A stretch of DNA of 64,000 nucleotides from Streptomyces violaceoruber. Its GTDB lineage: Bacteria > Actinomycetota > Actinomycetes > Streptomycetales > Streptomycetaceae. Positions 1-9,996 of the stretch are shown one piece after another (position 1 is the first letter of the stretch; every line of letters begins with the position of its first letter). Under the pieces are notes generated by a model. It saw only the letters and a program-made list of their open reading frames with translations. It was not told where the DNA came from and did no database searches. Made by a program: the position numbers and the translations under genes. The DNA is taken from assembly GCA_000720805.1 (NCBI GenBank), contig JODI01000030.1, forward strand, positions 31,141-95,140, read 5' to 3'.

Positions 1-972
1 AACGCCGCCGCCGCCACGATGGCCGCCGCCGGCATGGTGATGAACCAGCCCAGGACGATGTTCTTGGCCACACCCCAGCGCACCGCGTTCACGCGCTTCG
101 TCGCGCCGACGCCCATGATCGCGGAGGTGATGACGTGGGTGGTGGAGATCGGCGCCTTGAAGATGAACGCCGTGACGAACATGATCGACGCGCCGGTCGT
201 CTCGGCGGCGAAGCCCTGCGGCGGGTCCAGCTCGATGATCTTGCGGCCGAGGGTGCGCATGATGCGCCACCCGCCCGCGTACGTGCCCAGAGACAGCATC
301 AGGGCGCAGGCGATCTTCACCCACACCGGGATCGGATCGTCCGCGCCCTGAACGTCACCGATGACGAGAGCCATCACGACGATGCCCATCGTCTTCTGGG
401 CGTCCTGCAGACCGTGCCCGAGCGCCATGCCGGCCGCGGACACCGTCTGGGCTATCCGGAATCCGCGCTTGGCCTTGTGCGGGTTGGACTTGCGGAAGAG
501 CCACATGATCGCGCACATCACCAGATAGCCGGCGACCAGGCCCACGACGGGGGAGATGAACATCGGGATGACGACCTTGTCCAGCACACCGGACCAGATG
601 ACGTCCGTACCGCCCGCGAGCGCCGCGCCCACCATGCCGCCGAACAAGGCGTGCGACGAGGACGACGGCAGTCCGAAGTACCAGGTGACGAGGTTCCAGA
701 CGATGGCGCCCGTCAGCGCGGCGAAGAGGATGCCCATCCCCTTGGAGCCGGTGGGCGTCTCGATCAGTCCCTTGCTGACGGTGTGCGCGACACCGCTGCC
801 GAGGAACGCGCCCGCGAGGTTCATCACCGCGGCCATCGCCAGGGCGGCCCGCGGGGTCAGGGCGCGCGTGGAGACCGACGTGGCGATGGCGTTCGCCGAG
901 TCGTGGAAGCCGTTCGTGTACGTGAATCCGAGCGCGACCCCGATGGTCACGATCAACGCGAAGGTGTCCATG
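1..972 (-). CDS. pit: PiT-family inorganic phosphate transporter (partial, C-terminus outside the window)
   Basis: Low-affinity phosphate permease of the PiT family, an integral membrane protein. The start at 972 gives MDTFALIVTIGVALGFTYTN, followed by the family signature GFHDSANAIATSV and later GLPSSSSHALFGG, both typical of the duplicated PiT domain. A second family motif, APISTTHVITSAIMGVG, is near the cut end. The start is 6 bp after the stop of the DUF47 gene, so the two form one operon transcribed leftwards. DUF47 proteins are known accessory partners of Pit. The missing end lies beyond base 1. Confidence 0.95.
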
Positions 973-978
973 AAAGGG

Positions 979-1599
979 TCAGGACTCCTTGACGGCGATG
1001 GTCTCCACCGTGTTCGCCACATGCTCGAACGCGTCGGCCGCTTCCTCGAGCACGTCGACGATCTGCTTGAGCTTCAGCACCTCGATGGCCTCGTACTTGC
1101 CGTTGAAGAGGTGGGCGAGCAGCTTGCGGTGGATCTGGTCGGCCTGGTTCTCCAGCCGGTTGACCTCGATCCAGTACTCGGTGAGGTTGTCCATCGTGCG
1201 CAGGTTGGGCATCGCCTCGGCGGTCAGTTCGGCCGCCCGTGCCAGCACCTCGATCTGCTGCTCGACGCCCTTGGGCAGTTCCTCCACGTTGTAGAGGACG
1301 ACCAGGTCGACGGCTTCCTCCATGAAGTCCATGATGTCGTCGAGGGACGACGCCAGGTTGTAGATGTCCTCGCGGTCGAAGGGCGTGATGAAGGAGGAGT
1401 TCAGCTGGTGGAAGATCGCGTGCGTGGCATCGTCACCCGCGTGTTCCGCGGCCCGCATGCGCTCTGCGATCTCGGCCCGGGCGGAGGCGTCCGCCCCGAG
1501 CAGTTCCATGAGGAGTTTCGAGCCCGTGACGATGTTGTCCGCGGACGCGGCGAACATGTCGTAGAAGCTCGTCTCCCTGGGGGTCAGACGAAAGCGCAC
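979..1599 (-). CDS. DUF47 family protein, Pit accessory (PhoU-like)
   Basis: A 206-residue all-helical cytoplasmic protein of the DUF47/PhoU-like family. It is the first gene of the operon with pit. The sequence opens MRFRLTPRETSFYDMF and carries acidic helix motifs such as FDREDIYNLASSLDDIMDF, which in the family bind metal clusters. The family helps or regulates PiT-type phosphate uptake. The start is GTG, preceded by GAGGA. Function follows from family and context. Confidence 0.93.
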   Translation of the reverse strand: MRFRLTPRETSFYDMFAASADNIVTGSKLLMELLGADASARAEIAERMRAAEHAGDDATHAIFHQLNSSFITPFDREDIYNLASSLDDIMDFMEEAVDLVVLYNVEELPKGVEQQIEVLARAAELTAEAMPNLRTMDNLTEYWIEVNRLENQADQIHRKLLAHLFNGKYEAIEVLKLKQIVDVLEEAADAFEHVANTVETIAVKES

Positions 1600-1752
1600 A
1601 AGGGGTCCTCGGGGTGCATCGGTTTCGGTCAGGCTGATGCTAGGCGCATCATCCGGCCACGGCTAATGGGCCGTCCCCCAGTGTCGCCCATCGGGCAGAC
1701 TGCTCGGCACGGGGGCCGCCTGCAGGCCACATACCCCGGAAAGTTCGGTACG

Positions 1753-1773
1753 ATATACCCAGTAGGGGTATAT
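1753..1773. promoter_or_regulatory. CsoR operator overlapping the csoR promoter
   Basis: A perfect inverted repeat, ATATACCC-AGTAG-GGGTATAT (8-bp arms, 5-bp spacer), ends 15 bp before the csoR start. Copper-responsive CsoR repressors bind such ATACCC/GGGTAT palindromes upstream of their own and of copper-efflux genes. Autoregulation is therefore likely. Confidence 0.85.
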
Positions 1774-1787
1774 GTCTGGAGGACGCG

Positions 1788-2153
1788 ATGACGACCACCG
1801 AGACCGGCGTGGAAACGCCCTCCGGCGGGGCGGCGGCAGAGCCGGACGTCGTGACGGATCACGACCGGGGCGTGCACGGCTACCACAAGCAGAAGGACGA
1901 GCACCTCAAGCGGCTGCGCCGCATCGAGGGCCAGATCCGCGGACTGCAGCGGATGGTCGACGAGGACGTCTACTGCATCGACATACTCACGCAGGTCTCC
2001 GCCTCCACCAAGGCCCTGCAGTCCTTCGCCCTGCAGCTCCTGGAGGAGCACCTGCGCCACTGCGTCGCCGACGCGGCCGTCAAGGGCGGCGCCGAGATCG
2101 ACGCGAAGGTGGAAGAGGCGACGAAGGCGATCGGCCGGCTGCTGCGGAGCTGA
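1788..2153 (+). CDS. csoR: CsoR copper-sensing transcriptional repressor
   Basis: A 121-residue metal-sensitive repressor (DUF156/CsoR family), an all-helical DNA-binding protein that releases DNA when Cu(I) binds. The family core runs from about residue 30: HLKRLRRIEGQIRGLQRMV, then VYCIDIL and EEHLRHC, which supply the Cys-His-Cys copper ligands. The ATG is preceded by GGAGGA, and the palindromic operator lies just upstream. The gene is divergent from the DUF47-pit operon, so the operator region might also affect that side. No copper ATPase is in the window. Confidence 0.95.
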   Translation: MTTTETGVETPSGGAAAEPDVVTDHDRGVHGYHKQKDEHLKRLRRIEGQIRGLQRMVDEDVYCIDILTQVSASTKALQSFALQLLEEHLRHCVADAAVKGGAEIDAKVEEATKAIGRLLRS

Positions 2154-2302
2154 AGCGCGGGGGCGGGAAGACCTGCGTGCCGGGTGTCGAGGGCGACAAG
2201 GGCGGCGGCGTCGAGGGCGACGTGAGCGCCGGTGGCCGAAGGCGGCATGGGCGCCGGTGGCCGAAAGGAAGCATGAGGTGGGCGGGGGCGGCGTCCCGGC
2301 CC

Positions 2303-2345
2303 ACTCGCCCGCTGTCCGGGACCTACTCGCCCGCTGTCCGGGACC
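2303..2345. repeat. Tandem repeat, 21-bp units with 22-bp period
   Basis: ACTCGCCCGCTGTCCGGGACC occurs at 2303-2323 and again at 2325-2345. The preceding stretch (2160-2280) also has pairs of short direct repeats, for example GCGCCGGTGGCCGAA twice. This intergenic region downstream of csoR shows no gene. Confidence 0.7.
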
Positions 2346-2392
2346 CGCTCGCCGGGCCGCCCGAGGCTTGCTCGCCGGGCCGGCCCCGGGAC

Positions 2393-2563
2393 TCACGCGC
2401 CGGAGGCGCGTTCCTCGGTCACCCTCAGGACCTCGTCGATGCTCTCCAGGCTGAGCCGGTCCTCGGCGGCCGAGGCCGCGATGATCAGCTCGCCGCACAG
2501 TTCGATCTCGGCGAGGGCCACGTGGTCCTGAACTGCCGTACCGCCGACCGGAGCCACGCGCAT
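2393..2563 (-). CDS. Small conserved hypothetical protein (56 aa)
   Basis: A 56-residue protein beginning MRVAPVGGTAVQDHVALAEI and ending VTEERASGA. It is acidic, soluble and probably helical (ELCGELIIAASAAEDRLSLE). ACGAGGTG upstream could be a ribosome-binding site. I recognise it as a type of small Streptomyces protein but know no function. It is followed by the repeat-rich region next to csoR. Confidence 0.6.
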   Translation of the reverse strand: MRVAPVGGTAVQDHVALAEIELCGELIIAASAAEDRLSLESIDEVLRVTEERASGA

Positions 2564-2672
2564 CACCTCGTCTCTGCCGTCACCGACCTCCTAGGGTAGG
2601 CAGCGGCCCACGCCCCGCGCATGGCACGGAAGGGCTAGTTCTTGACGTCCGTCACGAGTCCGTGCAGAACCT

Positions 2673-3509
2673 TCACTCCTCGGCGATGCGGCCCGCGTAG
2701 ATGTCCCCGGCCGCCGGCAACCGTACGTGCGCCGGCGCCCCGAAGTCGTAGAGCAGCGTCGTCGAGGCGACCGCGACGTTCCCGTTGTGCTCCCCGCCGA
2801 CGAAGCTGAACCGGTGCCTGACCTTGCGGATGCGTCCCTCGGCGTCGAGGTAGACGTCGAAGGGCACCTCGGCCGAGGCGAACCCTTTCGCCGCGGACGC
2901 CAGCGGCCCCCGGTTCCCCGCGGACGCCGCCTTGGCCGCCCGGGTGAGATCCGCCGTCCCCCGGTAGTGCCGCACCGCCGTCCCCGCGAGCTGGGTCTCG
3001 CCCACGTACGTCGCCGTCCGCGTCCCGCGCAGCACCTCGGCGGCGGCCAGCGGATCGGTGACACCGCCGGTGACGAGGTTGCCGTCGGAGAGGGTGGCGG
3101 TGTCGACCCGGACCCACTTGTCGGCGGGCACTCCGGCGCCCCGGTTCTTCATGAACAGGGCGCCCGGCGCGAGGAGTTCGGTGATCGGCCGGTGTTCACT
3201 GGTGCCCGCCGGATCCGGCGGCAGCAGCACCTTCAGGCGCCCCAGGTGCCTGCTGTAGTCGTACACGCCCTCGCCGCGGATGGTGACCCGGGTGCCGCCG
3301 GTGGCCATCTCCATCGACGTACGGGCCTTGGAACTCCCGGCGGCCACCAGGGTGTCGGCGACCCGGTGCAGGGTCTCGACCGGGTCGGCCGCGCGCGCGT
3401 CTCCGGCGGCGGCCCCGCTGCCGGAGCAGCCGGAGGTGCCGACGCACACACAGAGCACGAGTCCCGCCACGACGACCGCACCGCCCGTGCGCCTCTGCCG
3501 CTCAGCCAT
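2673..3509 (-). CDS. Secreted lipoprotein, LppX/LprG-like fold suspected
   Basis: A 278-residue lipoprotein. Residues 1-28 form a type II signal ending in the lipobox VGTSGC, so the mature protein is lipid-anchored on the outer face of the membrane. The body has alternating beta-strand segments (TSMEMATGGTRVTIRGEGVYD; later FDVYLDAEGRIRKVRHRFSF) like the half-barrel LppX/LprAFG lipoproteins that carry lipids. No enzymatic motif is visible. It is a monocistronic gene between two small genes. The LppX-like reading comes from the general pattern, not from a strict motif. Confidence 0.7.
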   Translation of the reverse strand: MAERQRRTGGAVVVAGLVLCVCVGTSGCSGSGAAAGDARAADPVETLHRVADTLVAAGSSKARTSMEMATGGTRVTIRGEGVYDYSRHLGRLKVLLPPDPAGTSEHRPITELLAPGALFMKNRGAGVPADKWVRVDTATLSDGNLVTGGVTDPLAAAEVLRGTRTATYVGETQLAGTAVRHYRGTADLTRAAKAASAGNRGPLASAAKGFASAEVPFDVYLDAEGRIRKVRHRFSFVGGEHNGNVAVASTTLLYDFGAPAHVRLPAAGDIYAGRIAEE

Positions 3510-3630
3510 CGCCTGCCTACCCCCAGCCGGCCCGTCCGTCGCGGGCTTCCTGTCGTTCCGGTTAACGACGGGTAGCAGGCGCCGTCACGCGCACACCGGG
3601 CCTTTACCCGGGCTGGGTAACGTTGTCGGC

Positions 3631-3801
3631 GTGGCGCAGCAGGACAGCACTCCCCCAGCTCCCGACGGACCGGCACACCACGCGCAGACGGTCGAGCAAG
3701 GCCGTTTCTGCCTCGCACGCTGTACCTGCGGCTGGCGCGGTCCGGCCCGCAGAGCCCGCAGCCAGGCCCGGGCGGACGCGGAGGGGCATCTGCGGGGGTA
3801 G
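3631..3801 (+). CDS. Small conserved protein with CTCGWRGPARRARSQARADAE motif
   Basis: A 56-residue protein starting with GTG (VAQQDSTPPAPDG). The C-terminal half, CTCGWRGPARRARSQARAD, is a pattern I recognise from many small Streptomyces proteins. It is highly basic with three cysteines (FCLARCTCGW), which could bind a metal. Function is unknown. It is convergent with the Nudix gene. Confidence 0.6.
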   Translation: MAQQDSTPPAPDGPAHHAQTVEQGRFCLARCTCGWRGPARRARSQARADAEGHLRG

Positions 3802-3891
3802 GCAGGGGCCGGGACCCGCGGGCAGGGCTACGGGCTCGCCGAGCGGGTTTCCCTGCGAACAGGTTCCGGTACGGGCGTCGCACAGGCCCCG

Positions 3892-4317
3892 TTACGTGCG
3901 TTCGAACACCCGGACCAGGAGCTCGTCGACGAGGGTCCGGTCGCGGGGCTGGGTGAGGCGGTTGCGGGCCGCCGCCGGCGGGAGCCAGAGGATGCGGTCC
4001 ACCTCGTCGTTCGGGGCGAACGTGCCCCCGGTGGCCTCGGCCGCCCAGTAACGGACCTCCTTGGCACGGCCGTTCGCCATGTAGCGGACGGTGGACAGCT
4101 CGGCGCCCGGCACCGCGTCGTACCCCGTCTCCTCGGCCACCTCCCGGCGGGCACCGGCGAGTTGGTCCTCGCCGCGCTTCAACTTGCCTTTCGGGTGGGA
4201 CCAGTCGTCGTACTTCGGCCTGTGGACGAGACAGATCTCCGGCTCGCCGTCGACCGGGGAGCGGCGCCACAGGACGCAGCCGGCCGCTCGGACGGGGGCT
4301 TCCTTCGGGTAGGTCAT
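3892..4317 (-). CDS. Nudix hydrolase (MutT-like)
   Basis: A 141-residue Nudix enzyme, expected to hydrolyse nucleoside-diphosphate-linked or polyphosphate substrates. The Nudix box is complete: GKLKRGEDQLAGARREVAEE followed by TGY (pattern Gx5Ex7REUxEExGU). The start at 4317 (MTYPKEAPVRAAGC) has AGGAGG ten bases upstream. A longer frame exists but overlaps the previous gene. It lies 26 bp downstream of the CHAD gene and is co-transcribed with CHAD and ppk, which suggests a role linked to polyphosphate or nucleotide sanitation. Confidence 0.92.
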   Translation of the reverse strand: MTYPKEAPVRAAGCVLWRRSPVDGEPEICLVHRPKYDDWSHPKGKLKRGEDQLAGARREVAEETGYDAVPGAELSTVRYMANGRAKEVRYWAAEATGGTFAPNDEVDRILWLPPAAARNRLTQPRDRTLVDELLVRVFERT

Positions 4318-4343
4318 GTCGTTCGCCGCCTCCTGGAAAGGGG

Positions 4344-5513
4344 TCAGGGCGTGCCGACCGTCTGTTTCTGCCACGACTGCTGGAACGCGAAGCGTGCAGC
4401 CTCCACCTCGTGCCGCTGGTCGGCGTGGAGCACCCCGAGGGCGTACGCCGTCGCCGGGGCGATGCGCGGAGTGCGGGCCGCCTGGGCCGCGGCCGCCGCC
4501 GCCTCGGAGGCGTCACGGTGCCGGTCCAGGGCCTGACCCGCGGTCAGCAGGCGTACGTCCACGGGCGCGTCCGTTCCCTCGAGGACCTCGCGGGCGTAGC
4601 GGTGCAGGCGCAGCAGGAGGCGGACCTGGTGCCAGGGGGCGTCCTGGGGGTGCGGGGCCGGGTCGGGGGAGAGGCCGTGGTTCAGGGCCTCCGCGTTGTA
4701 GGGGTGGCCCGCGGTGACGAGGGGGAGGGCGGTGACGGCGTCGGTGAGCCTCTCCTCGGCGGCGGACGCCAGGGGGCGGAGGTCGGTGGTGGCCGCGGCG
4801 GAAGTGAGGGGGACCTCGCTGGCGAGTACGGCGATGTGGTCGGCGACGGCGTGGAAGCGGGAGGAGCCGAGGGCCTGGAGGGCGGTGCTGTGGGCCCGGG
4901 TGCGGGCGAGGGTCAGTTGGCGTTCGAGCAGTGCGCCCGCTTTGGCCGCGCCTACCGTCAGGTTGCCGCGGTCCGGGCTCGCCGGGTGGGTCGGGGGGCC
5001 GACGGTGCCGGGGTCCGCCTTCCTGGGACCGGGATTCGTCCCGGCGGAACGACCGCCCACCGCCGCGCCGAGTGCCGACTGGGCCGGGAACACCGCCCCG
5101 GACAGCCTGTGCAGGGCCAGCAACAGGCGTTCCAGGCGGGCCGCGTAGGCGTGTTCCATGGCCAGGGTGCCGGACAGCCAGGCCAGTTCGGGGCGCATGG
5201 ACTCCGACCAGTCCGGGTCGAGCAGGGGGCGGAAGGTGTGCAGGCTGCCGCTGACGCGGCGGACCGCGCGGCGCAGGGCGCGGGCCGCGTCCACGGGGTC
5301 CTCCGGGCCGGCGGCGCCGTTCGGGCCGCCGGCGGTGGTGCCGGTCTCGCGGTGCAGCCGCAGGGCGCGGAGAAACTCCGTGGCCTGGGCCCGCAGGTAG
5401 CCCGCGAGAGCGTCCCCGCTGGGGGCCCCTCCCGCTCGAGCGGAGCCGGGAGCGGGGGACGGGCCGGCGTGCCTGGTCTCCGGATCCCTCGGGTCAAGGT
5501 GTTGCTGTGCCAC
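4344..5513 (-). CDS. CHAD domain-containing protein (polyphosphate binding)
   Basis: A 389-residue protein with a CHAD domain, an alpha-helical domain rich in conserved His, Arg and Lys that binds polyphosphate. Typical segments are [20 protein letters not shown] near residue 75, and in the second half [10 protein letters not shown] and [20 protein letters not shown]. The start is GTG with GGAGG upstream and overlaps the last 20 bp of ppk. The ppk-CHAD-Nudix order makes a polyphosphate operon, and CHAD probably acts on or near polyphosphate granules. Confidence 0.9.
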   Translation of the reverse strand: MAQQHLDPRDPETRHAGPSPAPGSARAGGAPSGDALAGYLRAQATEFLRALRLHRETGTTAGGPNGAAGPEDPVDAARALRRAVRRVSGSLHTFRPLLDPDWSESMRPELAWLSGTLAMEHAYAARLERLLLALHRLSGAVFPAQSALGAAVGGRSAGTNPGPRKADPGTVGPPTHPASPDRGNLTVGAAKAGALLERQLTLARTRAHSTALQALGSSRFHAVADHIAVLASEVPLTSAAATTDLRPLASAAEERLTDAVTALPLVTAGHPYNAEALNHGLSPDPAPHPQDAPWHQVRLLLRLHRYAREVLEGTDAPVDVRLLTAGQALDRHRDASEAAAAAAQAARTPRIAPATAYALGVLHADQRHEVEAARFAFQQSWQKQTVGTP

Positions 5514-7860
5514 GCCGGCGCCTCCGGGCGTCTATGAGCGTCTCCTGGACGTTGCGCAGGGGTTGGCCGTCCGCGTCCGTCGCGTGCCGGGTCCACTCGC
5601 CGTCCGGGCCGAGGTGCCAGGAGGAGGTGGAGTCGGACATGCCGGTCTCCAGCAGCCGGTTGAGCGCGGCCCGGTGGGCCGGGTCGGTGACCCGTACCAG
5701 CGCCTCGATCCGGCGGTCGAGGTTGCGGTGCATCATGTCGGCGCTGCCGATCCACACTTCGGGCTCGCCGCCGTTGCCGAAGCCGAACACCCGGGAGTGT
5801 TCGAGGAAGCGGCCGAGGATCGAGCGGACCCGGATGTTCTCGGACAGGCCGGTGACGCCGGGGCGGACCGCGCAGATGCCGCGCACCCAGACGTCGACCG
5901 GCACGCCTGCCTGGGACGCGCGGTACAGGGAGTCGATCAGCGCCTCGTCCACCATCGAGTTGACCTTGATGCGGATGAACGCGGGGCGTCCGGCACGGTG
6001 GTGCTGGACTTCCTTGTTGACCCGCGCGATGAGGCCGTCGCGCAGGGACTTGGGCGCCACCAGGAGGCGGCGGTAGGTCTCCCGGCGGGAGTAGCCGGAG
6101 AGGCGGTTGAACAGGTCCGAGAGGTCCGCGCCGACCTGGGGGTCCGCGGTGAGCAGTCCGAGGTCCTCGTAGAGCCGCGCCGTCTTCGGGTGGTAGTTGC
6201 CGGTGCCGACGTGGCTGTAACGCCGTAGCGTGTCGCCTTCCTGACGGACCACCAGGGACAGCTTGCAGTGGGTCTTCAGGCCGACCAGGCCGTAGACCAC
6301 GTGGCAGCCGGCCTCCTCCAGCTTGCGCGCCCACTTGATGTTGGCGTGCTCGTCGAAGCGGGCCTTGATCTCGACCAGGACGAGGACCTGCTTGCCGGAC
6401 TCGGCGGCGTCGATGAGCGCGTCGACTATCGGGGAGTCGCCCGAGGTCCGGTACAGGGTCTGCTTGATGGCGAGGACGTCCGGGTCGTCGGCGGCCTGCT
6501 GGAGGAAGGCCTGCACCGACGTCGAGAAGGAGTCGTACGGGTGGTGCAGCAGGACGTCCCGGGCGCGCAGGGAGGCGAAGATGTCGGGCGCGGACGCCGA
6601 CTCGACCTCGGCCAGGTCGCGGTGGACGCCGGCGATGAACTTCTTGTACTTCAGCTCGGGCCGGTCGATGGAGGCGATACGGAAGAGGCCGGTGAGGTCC
6701 AGGGGACCCGGCAGCGGGTACACCTCGGCCTCGCTGATCTTCAGCTCGCGCACCAGGAGGTCGAGGACCTCGCGGTCGATGGACTCCTCGACCTCCAGCC
6801 GCACCGGCGGCCCGAAGCGGCGCCGCATGAGTTCCTTCTCCAGGGCCTGCAGGAGGTTCTCGGCGTCGTCCTCCTCGACCTCCAGGTCCTCGTTGCGGGT
6901 GAGGCGGAAGGCGTGGTGCTCCAGGACCTCCATGCCCGGGAACAGCTCCTCCAGGTGGGCGGCGATGACGTCCTCGAGGGGGACGTAGCGGCCCGGGGAG
7001 CTCTCCAGGAAGCGGGACAGCAGCGGCGGCACCTTCACGCGGGCGAAGTGACGGTGCCCGGTGACCGGGTTGCGCACGATGACGGCCAGGTTCAGGGACA
7101 GGCCGGAGATGTACGGGAAGGGGTGCGCCGGGTCGACCGCCAGCGGCGTCAGCACGGGGAAGATCTGGTGCCGGAAGAGCGTGAACAGGCGGGCCTGTTC
7201 CTTCTCCTGGAGCTCGTTCCAGCGGACCAGGTGGATGCCCTCCTCGGCGAGGGCGGGGGCGACGTCCTCGTGGTAGCAGGCGGCGTGCCGGGCCATGAGC
7301 TCGCGGGAGCGGGCCCAGATCATCTCCAGCACCTCGCGGGGCTGGAGGCCGGACGCGGACCGGGTGGCCACACCGGTGGCGATACGGCGCTTGAGACCGG
7401 CCACCCTGACCATGAAGAACTCGTCCAGGTTGCTGGCGAAGATCGCCAGGAAGTTGGCGCGTTCCAGCAGGGGAGTCTCGGGGTCCTCGGCGAGTTCGAG
7501 GACCCGCTCGTTGAAGGCGAGCCAGCTGCGTTCACGGTCGAGGAAACGACCCTGCGGAAGCTGGGGCCCGTCGAAGGGCGCCTCCTCGTACGCGTCGAGG
7601 TCGGCGTCGATGTCGGGTTCCAGGTCGGACACGGCCGCCGACACGGTGTGCGGGCGGTGCGCGGCTATGGAGCCCACGGAGGGCTGCGCGTGCTGGATCT
7701 GTGCCTGGGTGTCTTGCTGGCTCATGTGCCCATTGTTCCGCGCCACGAGCGATACGGGCGCGTCGGACAGCGCGGGCGGGAGCGAGCGGGTCACGTGGGC
7801 GTCCCCGTTCCCGGCGATCCCCTCGGGAGGAGGCGAGGGCTCTGGCACGACGGGCTTCAT
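5494..7860 (-). CDS. ppk: RNA degradosome polyphosphate kinase (PPK1)
   Basis: A 788-residue PPK1, which reversibly makes polyphosphate from ATP. The kinase body opens with [20 protein letters not shown] and contains [17 protein letters not shown]. The two catalytic histidines are in [10 protein letters not shown] (about residue 531) and [20 protein letters not shown] (about 550). The start chosen is ATG 7860 (MKPVVPEPS), with GAGG upstream. An alternative ATG at 7725 (MSQQDTQAQ) would give 743 residues, and the start is not settled by sequence alone. It is the first gene of the operon with CHAD and Nudix. Confidence 0.95.
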   Translation of the reverse strand: MKPVVPEPSPPPEGIAGNGDAHVTRSLPPALSDAPVSLVARNNGHMSQQDTQAQIQHAQPSVGSIAAHRPHTVSAAVSDLEPDIDADLDAYEEAPFDGPQLPQGRFLDRERSWLAFNERVLELAEDPETPLLERANFLAIFASNLDEFFMVRVAGLKRRIATGVATRSASGLQPREVLEMIWARSRELMARHAACYHEDVAPALAEEGIHLVRWNELQEKEQARLFTLFRHQIFPVLTPLAVDPAHPFPYISGLSLNLAVIVRNPVTGHRHFARVKVPPLLSRFLESSPGRYVPLEDVIAAHLEELFPGMEVLEHHAFRLTRNEDLEVEEDDAENLLQALEKELMRRRFGPPVRLEVEESIDREVLDLLVRELKISEAEVYPLPGPLDLTGLFRIASIDRPELKYKKFIAGVHRDLAEVESASAPDIFASLRARDVLLHHPYDSFSTSVQAFLQQAADDPDVLAIKQTLYRTSGDSPIVDALIDAAESGKQVLVLVEIKARFDEHANIKWARKLEEAGCHVVYGLVGLKTHCKLSLVVRQEGDTLRRYSHVGTGNYHPKTARLYEDLGLLTADPQVGADLSDLFNRLSGYSRRETYRRLLVAPKSLRDGLIARVNKEVQHHRAGRPAFIRIKVNSMVDEALIDSLYRASQAGVPVDVWVRGICAVRPGVTGLSENIRVRSILGRFLEHSRVFGFGNGGEPEVWIGSADMMHRNLDRRIEALVRVTDPAHRAALNRLLETGMSDSTSSWHLGPDGEWTRHATDADGQPLRNVQETLIDARRRRRGTATP

Positions 7861-7967
7861 TCGACGAGCCTCGCAAGCCCGTCTGAACCCATGGTTACGG
7901 CGACATGGCGTGCGGGATATCTGGCGGCGGCTCCCGGGGGCCGGGGCCGTGCCGGTGCCCGCCGTCA

Positions 7968-8002
7968 CCGTACGTCCCTCCCCCCCGTGGAGGGACGTAC
8001 GG
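7968..8002 (-). terminator. Transcription terminator-like hairpin after the ABC transporter operon
   Basis: A perfect inverted repeat with 14-bp arms, CCGTACGTCCCTCC and GGAGGGACGTACGG, separated by 7 bases. It starts 16 bp after the stop of the last permease gene and lies upstream of ppk. There is no T-run, as is common in Streptomyces. Confidence 0.75.
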
Positions 8003-8017
8003 GGTCATGGGCCGCGC

Positions 8018-8959
8018 TCAGGCGGTGCGGTGGCGCAGCAGCCGGAAGGCGGCGGTGGTGGCCGCGGCGGCGACGGCGAGGACGATGCCGGTCTCCACCA
8101 GGTGCAGGGGCCAGAAGTGGGATTCGGGGTGGTGGACGGCGTAGTAGCCGGAGACGCCCGCGTCGTGCAGGCAGCTCCTGACCTGGGCCGCGGTGCCGTC
8201 GCAGGTCAGATCGGCAAGGTTCTGGGTGCGGTGGCCGTCGACGACGGTGCCGTTCTCCACCTGCCACGCGCTGTCGGGCAGCTCGATTCCGGTCGGGGAG
8301 TAACGGGTCACGGCCGGCCACAGGGACGTGCGGTTGAACTCCAGGACGACGTTGAGCAGCCACATCAGGACGAAGGAGACGCCCACGGCGGGCAGGGCGC
8401 GGCGCAGGACGAGCCCGGTGAGCGTACCGACGGCCAGCGCGCACAGGGCGTACGCCACCAGCGCCGGGCCGCGGGCCACGAAGACGTCGCCGAAGGTCCA
8501 GTCGTCGCCCATCAGGGACCGGTGGGCGCCCCAGCCCCAGCGGAACGCCAGGATCAGGACGGTGCCGCCGAGCGTGACGGCGAGCGCGGGCACGGCGAGC
8601 TTCGCGGCCAGCCAGCGGGCGGGGCTCACGCCCTGGGTCCAGGCGAGCCGGGCGGTGCCGTTCTCCAGTTCGCGGCCGATCAGGGCACCGCCCGCGAAGG
8701 CGGCGACGGCCAGGAAGCTGTAGCAGGCGAACCAGCCGACGTAACCGATCCGGTCGGCGTAGGCCATCGTCGTCAGGACGTTGCACCTGGTGTGCAGGGC
8801 GCAGTACTCCTGCTCGCGCAGCGCGTCGTCGGCGGTGACCTGCACCGTCCACACCAGCCCGGCGACCAGGACCGTCACGAACGCGGCCCACGCGATCAGT
8901 GCCGTGCGGTGCAGCCGCAGGACCGTCCGGGGCAGGCCCCGCAGGACCGTGGCGCTCAT
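8018..8959 (-). CDS. ABC-2 type transporter permease, second copy
   Basis: A 313-residue membrane protein with about six transmembrane helices and a large extracytoplasmic loop before the last helix (from YSPTGIELPDSAW to HHPESHFWPLHLVETG). It shares GRELENGTARLAWTQGVSP with the preceding permease gene, so the two are tandem paralogues and probably form a heterodimeric channel with the ATPase. The ATG overlaps the upstream stop by 4 bp. The substrate is unknown. It is the last gene of the GntR-ATPase-permease-permease operon. Confidence 0.88.
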   Translation of the reverse strand: MSATVLRGLPRTVLRLHRTALIAWAAFVTVLVAGLVWTVQVTADDALREQEYCALHTRCNVLTTMAYADRIGYVGWFACYSFLAVAAFAGGALIGRELENGTARLAWTQGVSPARWLAAKLAVPALAVTLGGTVLILAFRWGWGAHRSLMGDDWTFGDVFVARGPALVAYALCALAVGTLTGLVLRRALPAVGVSFVLMWLLNVVLEFNRTSLWPAVTRYSPTGIELPDSAWQVENGTVVDGHRTQNLADLTCDGTAAQVRSCLHDAGVSGYYAVHHPESHFWPLHLVETGIVLAVAAAATTAAFRLLRHRTA

Positions 8960-9996
8960 ACGGCGGCCTCCTCGACGGCGGCTGCGGACACGGGCCCCGC
9001 CGCGGGCCCGCGGGTCCGGCGGCGCAGCAGGCGGAACGCGGCCACCGTCAGCAGGGCGGTGACCCCGAGCAGGACGGCGCTCGTCGTGATCTGCAGCGGC
9101 CAGTAGTGGGACTCGGGGTGGTAGTCGTGGTAGTAGCCGACCGCGTCCAGGCGGTCGAAGAGGGCCCGGCACTTCGGGGTGCCGCCGTCGTCGCAGCCGT
9201 GGTCGCCGATGCGGGCGCCGCTCGCGGTGAGCAGCCCCCGCTCCACGCCGAGGCCCGAGCCCGTGGGACCGTCGCGCAGGCTGCTGACGCGGGTGACGGT
9301 GGGCCACAGGTGGGGCATCGCGAGCTGGGTGCCGAGCCACAGCAGGCCCGTGAGGCCGAGTGCGCCGCCCAGCGCGGCGAGCGAGCGGCCCGTGAGCAGG
9401 CCGAGCAGGGCGCCGGCGGCCAGACCCGCCAGGGCCAGGACGACGGGGACCGTGCCGTTCGCGTAGAAGGTCTCGCCGCTGTACCAGTCCTTGGCGGTGC
9501 CGATACGGCCGTCGCCCGCCGACCACATCAGGTGGTGCAGCAGGACCAGCAGCCCGGTGCCGAGGGTGACCGGGACCGCCGGGACGGCGAGCTTCGCGGC
9601 CAGCCAGCGCCGCGGGGACACACCCTGCGTCCAGGCCAGCCGGACGGTGCCCTGTTCCAGCTCGCGGCCGACGAGCGAGGCGCCGGCCCAGGCGGCGACC
9701 AGGAAGGGGACCGCGAGGAGGGCGAAGGTCGCGTACTGGTAGACGTCCTTGTGGAGGAGGATCGCGTACTGGTTGTAGTGGCAGGGGCCGGCCGTCGCGC
9801 AGGCTTCGTACTGTCGCCAGGCGGTCACCGAGCCACGGGTCAGCGGGCCCCACAGCCACAGCAGCGCGGCGCCGAGCACGACGACGAACGCCGTCCCCAC
9901 GAGCAGGGCCGGCTGGTGCAGACGTATCAGCCACCTCGCCAGGTGGGGCGCGGGCGCGGTGGGGGCGGCGGGCGCGGTGGGGACGGTGGCGGTCAC
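8956..9996 (-). CDS. ABC-2 type transporter permease, first copy
   Basis: A 346-residue integral membrane protein. After a proline/alanine-rich N-terminus (TAPAAPTAPAP), the first helix is ALLVGTAFVVVLGAALLWLW. It has the same core motif GRELEQGTVRLAWTQGVSP and the same terminal YHPESHYWPLQI segment as its neighbour. The GTG start overlaps the ATPase stop by 4 bp, which shows translational coupling. Such Streptomyces permeases pair with YtrA-type GntR regulators. The cargo cannot be deduced. Confidence 0.88.
   Translation of the reverse strand: MTATVPTAPAAPTAPAPHLARWLIRLHQPALLVGTAFVVVLGAALLWLWGPLTRGSVTAWRQYEACATAGPCHYNQYAILLHKDVYQYATFALLAVPFLVAAWAGASLVGRELEQGTVRLAWTQGVSPRRWLAAKLAVPAVPVTLGTGLLVLLHHLMWSAGDGRIGTAKDWYSGETFYANGTVPVVLALAGLAAGALLGLLTGRSLAALGGALGLTGLLWLGTQLAMPHLWPTVTRVSSLRDGPTGSGLGVERGLLTASGARIGDHGCDDGGTPKCRALFDRLDAVGYYHDYHPESHYWPLQITTSAVLLGVTALLTVAAFRLLRRRTRGPAAGPVSAAAVEEAAV

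Noticed and set aside
6268..8181. Long plus-strand frame opposite ppk
   Set aside because: Shadow of ppk; high-GC third positions open antisense frames.
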